Shown here piece after piece: positions 53,493 to 61,791 of a stretch of 64,000 nucleotides of DNA. The stretch's first letter is position 1. Each line of letters begins with the position of its first letter. The stretch is from NCBI GenBank assembly GCA_947184155.2, contig CAMXCT020002002.1, forward strand, positions 486,941 through 550,940, given 5' to 3'. The translations under genes were made by a program, and so were the position numbers. This DNA comes from Cladocopium goreaui (taxonomy: Eukaryota; Sar; Dinophyceae; Suessiales; Symbiodiniaceae). Under the pieces are notes generated by a model. It saw only the letters and a list, made by a program, of their open reading frames with translations, was not told the origin of the DNA and searched no databases.

Positions 53493-56400
53493 CAAGCACA
53501 GCGTGGGGCTTCTGAGAAGAGCGAAAGCTCTGTTAAACAGCGTTTGAATGTGCTCTATTTGTTTGCGGGAGCTCCACGTCGTGCTGACATCAATTCCTTT
53601 TTGCATGCAATTTCCCTGGCACAGGATTTTGACCTGAATGTCCGCGAAGTGGACATTGAGCGCTCTGAGTCTGACGACCTCAGCAGTGCACAGCTGTGGG
53701 AACAACTTTTTGCAGAGATTCGTGATGGCAAGTATGATGTGATTATCATGTCACCACCATGCGGGACTTGGTCAAGAGTCCGCTTTCAATGGCAGCTGCA
53801 TCCAGGGCCGCGCCCACAGCGCAACAAGTCGTGGCCCTGGGGTTTTCCATGGTTGTCAGCTGCACAACGCAAGAAAGTTGACGTGGCAAATTATTTTGTT
53901 TCTCAAACTATCCAGGCTGCATACATTGCCTCCGCAGCAGGGACCTTCTTTCTGATTGAACATCCAGAGGATTTGGGGTCAGTTAATGGTGAATACCCAG
54001 CATCGATCTGGCAACTGGAAGACATGCGCGACCTTCAAATTGCCACAGAAGCGACAACATGGGCAATTTTCCAATGCGCCTTCGGGGCGGACACCAGCAA
54101 ACCCACCAGGTTTCTTTCTACAATACCGGGCATCAAGTCGCGCTATGCGAAGTGGCCGTCATTTGATCAAGATGGCCGATATTTGGGGCCATTGCCAGCT
54201 CGGTGCACTCACAAGCGTCATGTCAGGCGTTTGATTGGAAAAGACTCCCAGGGACGTTGGGTCACCGGGCCTGCTGCAGCATATCCACCTGGCTTGTGCA
54301 AATATCTTGCAACCCTTGTGGCCTCCGTCCTGCGGAAAGGGGATCACCACAGGGTTAAAGAGGGGCTTGTTTCTCCGAGACCTGTTTCCCCTCCTGCTGA
54401 AGCGGTTACGAAGCATGTGGCTCCTGAGTCGAAGCAGATACAACAACAACAGATGGAAGTTGATGAGGAGGACAAACAGTCGCTGGCTGAACAACCGGCG
54501 GCACAGGCTGTTGGTACCAGTAAAACAGTAGAGGTGCAGCACACTGTTTCGCGTTTCAACTGGGGTAGGCCTTTGATGGTGGAATGGTCAGGTGAAGAGA
54601 GAGAGATCGTTGATGGTTTTGGACTGTGCTCACCCAATAGGTGGGCGCCTGGTTGCAGAGGTGTTGGACAGAGCGTGCGTTCAATGGAGCTCAATACAAA
54701 GATCCACGATTTGTTGAGGAATTTTGTCCATGAGCAGCTGGGAGACCTTCGCCTTATGGCTTTCAAACTGGCGACTGGGAAGTTGACGGAGTCCCCCTTT
54801 GGGGGGGACGCTCTTGACCTGTTAAGGAAGCGGTGGGCAGCTTTGCTGCCGGTCCCAGGCAGTGCTATGGGGAGAGCAGAAGGCCAACCTTTCTTTTTGG
54901 ACCTCATGGCGCAGACTCTGAAGATCCAGGAAGATCCGGATCATGAAATTTTGGTGGCAGACAGAGACTCCTTTTCGTCTGGCGTGCCGGTTGGGTACGA
55001 AGAGCCTATACCACCTGCTCCTGATGTGTTTCGTGCCCGGTTAAAACAGAGCAACCTGGACTCTTCTGAGTACATGGAGGAGGCACGCAACTACAAGTCT
55101 GCGGTGGAGAACAAGGAAGGGCTTGAAAGCAAGTTCAGAGAGGACGAGGCGCAAGGCATGATGTTCCCCACGACTATGGGAGTTTTGAAAGAGCGCTACC
55201 CGGGAAAACCTATCCTGGTGGCGGCCATGGGGGCAATCAAGAAACCAGATGGGAGCGTTAGGCCCATACATGATGGGACTCACTTTGTCCAAGTCAACAA
55301 TGGCATCAGGTTTACTGACAAGCTAGATTACCCTGGGCCACCAGATGTTGCAGGGGCAGTCCGGTGCGCGAGGGACACCATGAAGGCTTTCTTCACGGTG
55401 TCAGCAGACATCAAGGCGGCGCACAGGTTGGTCAAGATCAGGGAAAGCGATTGGAGGCTTTTGGTTTGTAAGTCAGACTCTGACTCCAAAGTGTGCTGGG
55501 TCAATAAAGTCGGCACATTTGGGGTGTCAAGTGCGCCTTATTGGTGGAGCAGGTTGTTTGGCCTTGCAGGCAGGCTGGTGGCTAGGCTGCTCTTGGACAG
55601 GTGGATTTTACAACTGGTTTACGTGGACGATCTCCACGTTGTTTGCGTGGGTGAGCAGAAGTTTGAGACTTTGTGGATGGCAATTGCGGCCTATGAAGCT
55701 TTGGGCACACCTTTTGGATACAAGAAGTTTTCTGGAGGCATGGACGTCCAGTTTGTTGGATACCGTGTTGACTACCGCAACATGGAGGTTGGCATAAGTG
55801 GAGCCCGCGGTCAATGGCTGCTTAGTTTTCTCAGAGAGCTGAGGAGGGATGGCTATACAGTGCATGTCCACAGGTTTGCAGAGTTTCTTGGGCGGCTCGG
55901 CTTCACCTGCCGCGTCCTGTTGTGGTTGAAGCCGCATCTGGCCCCGCTTTACTCTTGGGCGTCAGCAGTTAGCAAAAGCACAGTTGCTACGGCCCCACGC
56001 CTGGTCAGGCTGGTTTGCATGTTTCTGGAAAAGCAGTTTGAGGAGCAGAAGTTCATGTTTTCTTGCGTGAAGCCGCAGAGGCTTACAAATGAAGTTTTCA
56101 GGACTGACGCGAAATGCGAAAACAACTTGGTGGTTCTTGCGGGGTATCACTTCCCAGACGGAAGGTGGTTTTCAGTGCGGGTCACACCGCGTGATGCTCC
56201 TTACTTGTTCAAAGAGAACGGAGACAGTGAGTGGGCTTCGGCACCAGCTGAGTTGCTTGCCGTTTTGGTGGCGCTACGGTTGTTTGGCTACCTGGAGCCC
56301 AAGACAGGTAGGACGTGCATACGTTTGTGGATTCAGAGCGGGACTGACAACCGTTCCATTGACTTCTTGTCCAAAAAGAACTCCACTACCCGCTGGCCTC

Positions 56401-56681
56401 TCACCTTAGTCAACATGCAGCTTTCACATTTCTTGATGAGGTCAGGTGTCAGGTTGAGTCTGGCGTGGAGACCGAGGGACGAGAACACCCTCGCTGACGA
56501 TTTGACGAACTCCAAGTTTGGAGGGGTTGACATGGACAAGAGAATTTCCTGCCTGTTTTCAGATTTAGATTTGAGTTTGTTGGCGAGCCTTTGGGAAGCC
56601 AGAGAAGAGTACTTAGACCGCGACTCTTGGGCGGTTTACGGAAAAGGCAAAGACAAAGGTGAAAAGACGGCATGGGGTTAA
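53493..56681 (+). CDS. Pol of YR element 2: methyltransferase-like domain, reverse transcriptase, RNase H
   Basis: In the same frame as the Gag-like ORF, separated only by TGA 53490-53492; there is no ATG before the first domain (nearest start TTG 53544), so readthrough is plausible. Numbering from 53544: LYLFAGAPRR at residue 4 (like motif I of C5-methyltransferases), IIMSPPCGTWSR around 67-78 with Pro-Pro-Cys, and LIEHPEDLGS near 138 where an E-N motif would be. RT: GAIKKPDGSVRPIHDG near 562-577, VSADIKAAHRLV near 618 (motif A), FGVSSAPYWW near 657 (motif B), YVDD at 693 (motif C). RNase H: PAELLAVLVALRLF, TDNRSIDF, WRPRDENTLADD. Uninterrupted to TAA 56679, so the enzyme part may work even though upstream ORFs are broken. 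Confidence 0.85.
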   Translation, partial: QAQRGASEKSESSVKQRLNVLYLFAGAPRRADINSFLHAISLAQDFDLNVREVDIERSESDDLSSAQLWEQLFAEIRDGKYDVIIMSPPCGTWSRVRFQWQLHPGPRPQRNKSWPWGFPWLSAAQRKKVDVANYFVSQTIQAAYIASAAGTFFLIEHPEDLGSVNGEYPASIWQLEDMRDLQIATEATTWAIFQCAFGADTSKPTRFLSTIPGIKSRYAKWPSFDQDGRYLGPLPARCTHKRHVRRLIGKDSQGRWVTGPAAAYPPGLCKYLATLVASVLRKGDHHRVKEGLVSPRPVSPPAEAVTKHVAPESKQIQQQQMEVDEEDKQSLAEQPAAQAVGTSKTVEVQHTVSRFNWGRPLMVEWSGEEREIVDGFGLCSPNRWAPGCRGVGQSVRSMELNTKIHDLLRNFVHEQLGDLRLMAFKLATGKLTESPFGGDALDLLRKRWAALLPVPGSAMGRAEGQPFFLDLMAQTLKIQEDPDHEILVADRDSFSSGVPVGYEEPIPPAPDVFRARLKQSNLDSSEYMEEARNYKSAVENKEGLESKFREDEAQGMMFPTTMGVLKERYPGKPILVAAMGAIKKPDGSVRPIHDGTHFVQVNNGIRFTDKLDYPGPPDVAGAVRCARDTMKAFFTVSADIKAAHRLVKIRESDWRLLVCKSDSDSKVCWVNKVGTFGVSSAPYWWSRLFGLAGRLVARLLLDRWILQLVYVDDLHVVCVGEQKFETLWMAIAAYEALGTPFGYKKFSGGMDVQFVGYRVDYRNMEVGISGARGQWLLSFLRELRRDGYTVHVHRFAEFLGRLGFTCRVLLWLKPHLAPLYSWASAVSKSTVATAPRLVRLVCMFLEKQFEEQKFMFSCVKPQRLTNEVFRTDAKCENNLVVLAGYHFPDGRWFSVRVTPRDAPYLFKENGDSEWASAPAELLAVLVALRLFGYLEPKTGRTCIRLWIQSGTDNRSIDFLSKKNSTTRWPLTLVNMQLSHFLMRSGVRLSLAWRPRDENTLADDLTNSKFGGVDMDKRISCLFSDLDLSLLASLWEAREEYLDRDSWAVYGKGKDKGEKTAWG

Positions 56682-56743
56682 TTTGACAGCCCCCCTTCAG
56701 TTTCAGCGTCAGCTTCAGTCAACGTTGCCTCGTGCGTTGCATT

Positions 56744-57081
56744 GGGGACATTTTGTCCTCGTCCACGTTTCAAAGATGTGTTCACGATGAAAGACACTTG
56801 GAAGAGATTTCGCACGATGGTGGCAGTTAGGTCTCAGAAATCTTTCACAGCAGTGCCGTCACCACCAGACAAAAAAGGAGTGGAGCGTTTCCGTGTTCGA
56901 TCACTTGTTTGTTCTTCAGTTTGCAGATGTCCAGTTTTGATGTTTTCACATGTCAGTTGGTTCAGTTTGCGCGTATACCGCGATCGCGCTCTTGTTTAAC
57001 TCCTTTGTGTTCTCTCGCGTTAGTTTTAGTTTACCCCATTACTCACCGCGCCCCTTTGTTTCCCCATTGTTTGGAGAACAG
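56744..57081 (+). repeat. YR element 2 repeat B1
   Basis: 338 bp starting GGGGACATTTTGTCC (a short palindrome) and ending GGAGAACAG, abutting A2. Confidence 0.92.
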
Positions 57082-57482
57082 GATATTTTGGGTCACCAAA
57101 GTGACTGTTTGTAAAACAATGGGGTGGGTGGGTGGTGGGGGTTTGGTTGAGGGTTACCTCTCTCGTGTATTTGGCCTTTGGGCCTTCTGGGTTCCTCTTC
57201 GCGTGTTCCTCAAAAAAAAAAACCTAAATGAAACAAACCAACTTTTGCAACGCCTGAGTTTCAGTTTCAGTTGCCTCTGTTGTTTGGTGTTGTTGGTTCT
57301 CTTTCGCAAGATGATCTCATTTCAGTTTTCAGTTGCCTTGCTTGTTACTGTTAGGTTTGTTAGGTTTAGGTTTTGGAACACTCAGAAATTTGTCTTACAA
57401 TCTGTTCAAACTTCAACGTGAATTCAGATTCATTTCTCAGTTTTATATTTTCTGTGCAGTTTCAGTTGTTCAAATTTTTGTA
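57082..57482 (+). repeat. YR element 2 repeat A2
   Basis: 401 bp, second copy of A, followed by 110 bases of spacer. Confidence 0.92.
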
Positions 57483-57592
57483 CCACACCCCCCCACCCTT
57501 ATTTGGTTGGACTTGGGTTCTCGTGGCGACCACCATCTTTGGCACTGGATTGGAACTTCGCTATTTATTTGCTTGATGTACAATCGAATTTC

Positions 57593-57930
57593 GGGGACAT
57601 TTTGTCCTCGTCCACGTTTCAAAGATGTGTTCACGATGAAAGACACTTGGAAGAGATTTCGCACGATGGTGGCAGTTAGGTCTCAGAAATCTTTCACAGC
57701 AGTGCCGTCACCACCAGACAAAAAAGGAGTGGAGCGTTTCCGTGTTCGATCACTTGTTTGTTCTTCAGTTTGCAGATGTCCAGTTTTGATGTTTTCACAT
57801 GTCAGTTGGTTCAGTTTGCGCGTATACCGCGATCGCGCTCTTGTTTAACTCCTTTGTGTTCTCTCGCGTTAGTTTTAGTTTACCCCATTACTCACCGCGC
57901 CCCTTTGTTTCCCCATTGTTTGGAGAACAG
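57593..57930 (+). repeat. YR element 2 repeat B2 and right end
   Basis: 338 bp, appears identical to B1. The host sequence of the left arm resumes with GTGGCGGG. Confidence 0.92.
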
Positions 57931-58340
57931 GTGGCGGGTTTTGTTTTGTTTTGTGTTTGTATGGGCCTGCGTCAACATGGCACATAAGATGTCATTTTGC
58001 ATGTACCGAGATGATACTAAGCTATCACCTCTTGCTCTAATTGATCTTTTTCACCCATAAACTGGAACTGTCACGTCACTGCTCTGTGTTTTGTGTTGTT
58101 TTTTGTGTGGTTTGTGTTGTTTTTTGTGTGGTTTGTTTGCTTTTGTTTTTGTGTGGTGTTTTGTTTGGTTTTCTGGTTTTAGGTGACAGTGCATAGGACT
58201 ACGTATCGGTCCTCCACCAGTTTACTTTTGCGGCCACTACAGCAACGGCCTTTGCGTGACTCAATTAATTCATTAATCCCAATTGCAACATGCTCTGAAA
58301 CATGTTGAACGACCTGGCGGAAGCCATGAAGGCGTTGGAC
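57931..58340 (+). repeat. Innermost part of the left inverted arm
   Basis: Matches the reverse complement of about 60046-60500, e.g. GGGCCTGCGTCA, TTCACCCATAAACTGGAA, CAACATG..CATGTTGAACGAC, ending in GGACGGAAAAAAAA. The last 290 bases are the family seen as the SINE-like insert at 16538. Confidence 0.9.
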
Positions 58341-60045
58341 GGAAAAAAAATCTGGGTCCGGAAAACCTTCTCAAAACCGGCTTCGCTCAAAAGGGCCTCC
58401 CTAGTTGCCTTTCCGGTCGCCATAAGCCACAAAGTTTCTGTTGACACCAAAACATTGCGCTTCTTCAACCCTGATGCAAAAAACTTTACAAAAATGAACC
58501 TAAACACGGTCCCAAAAATGGGACCGCCAGAGCTTAGTAAAAGAACCAAAGAAAAGCATTTTCACGGTCCCATTTTTGGGACCGTCTGGCGGTACCAAAA
58601 ATGAGACCACAAAATCGCAAAATCAACAGCAAAGGCCGACCCGTCCGAACAAAAATACAACTGCGTTTATTTAAGCAAAAAGCATATAGATTTGGAACAG
58701 AGGAGTGCCCGCACATGCAAAGCCTGATTTCAATTGACTTTCCGGCCCCAAAAATGGAACCTGAAAGCGCACATGTGGTATCAGCTGTCTCCGTTCACTG
58801 GCTCCAATGTGGTGATTGCGATGCAGCACGACCCAGACAACATACAACACCAGGACAAAAGTTTTTCCTCCACTAGATGCAGCAACCCTCTCCCCTTAGA
58901 CTCCTGACAGGTCTCATATGAATCACATGGCGGATCGCGGATCAGCTGTTTGCTTTAAAAGAATTTTACTGGGGAGGACCACTTCTTGGAGTCCAAAAAG
59001 CCAATGTGTTTACGGCCCCGAAAATGAGATTGCTGAAGAAGTGACCTTTTTTGCGAAAAATGGACAAAAAGCAATACTTTTGCAAGTGTAACGGAATGGC
59101 AGGATTCCGGAGAACACGGTTGCTGATTGAAGGTCTCCAGCCCCGCCTGCATGTTGCCAATCTTTGCCAAAGCACCATATTGTTTGGAATTGTTTGGGTG
59201 TTGTTGTCGCAGGCTTTCGCAACATGGCGTGGGTGAGGTGATGATTCCGCTGCGACATTACTGGCGGGATGCTTTTTTCTGTATTTGCGTTGGCAGTGGA
59301 TCTTTTTGTCACGATTGGGCGTCGCACTGCTCAGTTTTGTTTTGGTCTCTTGATGCGTTGTTTGTTTTTGGGCTCCCCCCCTTCGCCCCCCTAGACTCCT
59401 AACGCGGCAACTTTGCGGGTCGGATTGTGTATGTCGTCCGTAAGAAGGCTGAAGATGCAAAACTTCCGTTTTACCACAGTTTTATGCCAGTCTTGATGTC
59501 TTTAGCTGCGGAGTCTTTGCCGTCGGGCGGAGTCGGTACACCTGCTGAAACCCTATTTACATCTATTTACAATGGTGAAAGGGTTGAAAGAGTTCCAACT
59601 TTGTGACTCCAGACGACTCGGCAAGAAACCGCAAGATGCGCAAGATGATGTCACTGAACTGTTCGATTTGTTTATTGCCCATTTTTGGGGTTGGAAAGGT
59701 ATATGGAATTTGGACTCCCAAAGGCGGTCCTCCCCAGTTCAGCATGTGGATGTTTGTGTCATCCTTCCTGCCTTTTTGTGGTTTCATGGTTTCTGGCGAA
59801 CTTTTGAAGCAGCTGGGTGCGTTCCAAGCATCATGTCGCAACCCCAAAAACAGGATTGCCACACGCTCCAACGCGTGGATTTGGCGCGCCCGTTTTTGGT
59901 CTCGCCTGCTATTAAAATAGAAATTGGAAACAGCCTCGAAATGGCCCTGTCCAAAGCGAAAAGCGGAAGCGCGTGACAATCCCATTTTTGGCAGTGTGGA
60001 ACCTTGCGACCTGCTCGAAACACGAAGCTCTTTACATTTTTTATT
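58341..60045. other. Spacer between the inverted arms
   Basis: 1.7 kb, no gene recognised. At its left edge the frame LAEAMKALDGKKIWVRKTF runs through the A run, so the arm edge may once have been coding. A 134-aa plus-strand ORF at 59572-59976 has no recognisable feature. Variants of CCCAAAAATGGGACC occur repeatedly in both orientations. Confidence 0.5.
58507..58584. repeat. Inverted pair of 20-base near-palindromes
   Basis: CGGTCCCAAAAATGGGACCG at 58507-58526 and its exact complement at 58565-58584, 38 bases apart. Each is itself nearly self-complementary. Confidence 0.95.
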
Positions 60046-60965
60046 TTTTTATTTTTTTTCCGTCCAACGCCTTCGTGGCTTCCGCCAGGTCGTTCAACAT
60101 GTTTCAGAGCATGTTGCAATTGGGGTTAATTGATTAATTAAGTCGCGCAAAGGCCGGTGCTGTAGAGTGGCCGCAAAAGTAAACTGGTGGAGGACCGATA
60201 CATAGTCCTGTGCACTGTCACGATCATCCAAAAAACCAAACAAAAAAACCGAGAAACAACAAACCAAAAAACACAAAAAACAGCCCCAAACACAAACAGA
60301 ACACAAACACCCAAAACCAAAAACAAACAAACCAAAAGACAACACACACCACAGAGCAGTGACGTGACAGATTCCAGTTTATGGGTGAAAAAGATCAATT
60401 AAAGCAAGAGTTGATAGCTTAGTATCATCTCGGTGCATGCATAATGACATCTTGTGTGCCATGATGACGCAGGCCCCTTACAATAACAAAAACAAGAAAC
60501 GCCACAAAAACACCAGGGGCCAATTCAGCGGGTGCGAGAAGCAACAAAGCTCAATGCAGAAACCAGGGATCCCCCCAGCCAGGATCCCCGAGATCACTAA
60601 GAGCAGCCTTCACGGCATGACATTCACCCTGACACTTTGAAGCAAACACCGACAACGCCGGGTCGCAACGAAAGTGGTGAGAAGAACTACCGCAGTGAAA
60701 CTGGAGAGTGAAACATGGTCTAGTGTGAGAATGAGAGCAAGACTACGGCACTCAGGGCACACTCAGAGTCCGCTCAGTAGTGCTTTTCCAATCATCATAC
60801 TCTCAGGGGTTATCCATGCCCATTTCCAAGAGTGCTAATTGGATAGGCGCTGCGCCTGGGGTAGTTCACTTGAATAACGACCAGAATGAAGGGGCGGTGA
60901 GAGATGTCCTACAAGGATCTCTCATAGCTTCATCATTGCGGTTTGGAGTGAATTTTCGTGCACTA

Positions 60966-61364
60966 TTACTCTTGCCAATAGTCCTCATGGTATGGGAGAT
61001 TGTGCTCATCATCAGTACGCGGTGATATCTGTGCATTGAGCTCTTCCGATGACGTGCTAGTTCCTTTGGCTGTATGATCCAGTAACAATATGGCCTTTTG
61101 CGCTTGGGTTACTTCGTAGCTGGCCGAGATTGTACAACTATCTAATATGCAGCCAAGTTGGCGGAGCTGGCGTATGGCTGCTTCCAGGTCAGCAAGCCTT
61201 TGGGATGGGATATTCTGGATGCCTTGAAGCTTCTGAGATGCCTTATTCAACAGGTTTGTGGCAGCTTCTACTTCACCGGTAGTGACTTGGCACAGGGTCA
61301 ATTGAGTTATTGACTTTGCCAGGCAATGGAAAGCGGCGTCTTTGTTAGAACTCTGACGATCCAT
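60966..61364 (-). CDS. 132-aa ORF downstream of the intact helicase
   Basis: ATG at 61362-61364 (MDRQSSNKDAAFH), 132 aa, Ala/Gln/Leu-rich and probably helical: QLTLCQVTTGEVEAATNLL, QKLQGIQNIPSQRLADLEAA; hydrophilic end with SPRTDDEHNL. No family recognised. It lies about 430 bases after the helicase stop on the same strand, and the same order is kept in the left arm, so the two genes form one duplicated cassette. The left-arm copy is frameshifted. Confidence 0.5.
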   Translation of the reverse strand: MDRQSSNKDAAFHCLAKSITQLTLCQVTTGEVEAATNLLNKASQKLQGIQNIPSQRLADLEAAIRQLRQLGCILDSCTISASYEVTQAQKAILLLDHTAKGTSTSSEELNAQISPRTDDEHNLPYHEDYWQE

Positions 61365-61791
61365 ACTGCAAGATCAACTCGCACGCAAGGTATTCTGCAA
61401 TCGGCGGGCCGCTAGGCGCTCTGCTCATCAACAGTAGTGCTGCAACCTTGTCGAGGAAAGACATAAGGACGTCCGGTGGAAGTCATTTGGCCGATTGGTG
61501 TGTTAGTTGAACGAAGGTCAAACGGCAACGGGCACCATGGCTTGATGTACTTTGACATCGTACTACGCTACCCTAAAACACACTACATTAAGTAAGGCCC
61601 CCTAGAAAGGATATTATAATCCCCCCCTCCTCCTCACTTCCCTTATTGACACCGGCAAGCTTACCACAGGATTAGCTGCAATGGGTAGTGGTCAACCATG
61701 GGTACCCCATGGTGACAGAACTTCAGAACCACGGTCTTGAAAATGGCTAATATCATGCCAACCGTGGGTACCCCACGTTAGCTCTAGTAGC
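61365..61791. other. Interval between helicase 3 and the 132-aa ORF
   Basis: Noncoding. Has a GGGTACCCCA-containing short repeat (CCATGGGTACCCCATGG near 61697 and CCGTGGGTACCCCACG near 61763). Confidence 0.5.

Larger units (their letters stand above)
48853..57930 (+). mobile_element. YR element 2: split-direct-repeat retrotransposon with methyltransferase-like domain
   Basis: 9078 bp. A1 (48853-49251), ORFs, B1 (56744-57081), A2 (57082-57482), 110-bp spacer, B2 (57593-57930). The inverted arm at 60480-60520 gives the empty site (GTGTTTTTGTGGCG on its minus strand), so insertion was without target duplication, within one T. Gene order recombinase, Gag-like, MT-RT-RNase H. Recombinase and Gag-like frames each contain one -1 break, and gag and pol are split by TGA. 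Confidence 0.93.

Noticed and set aside
58302..58604. 100-aa ORF across the left arm edge as a gene
   Set aside because: Half lies in repeat and half in spacer; the frame ends without a domain. Kept only as a hint that the A run was coding.
57931..60500. Stand-alone foldback transposon with 0.4-kb terminal inverted repeats
   Set aside because: The inverted match continues outward through the 48-kb region and the helicase genes once YR element 2 is removed, so this is the centre of the larger inverted duplication.
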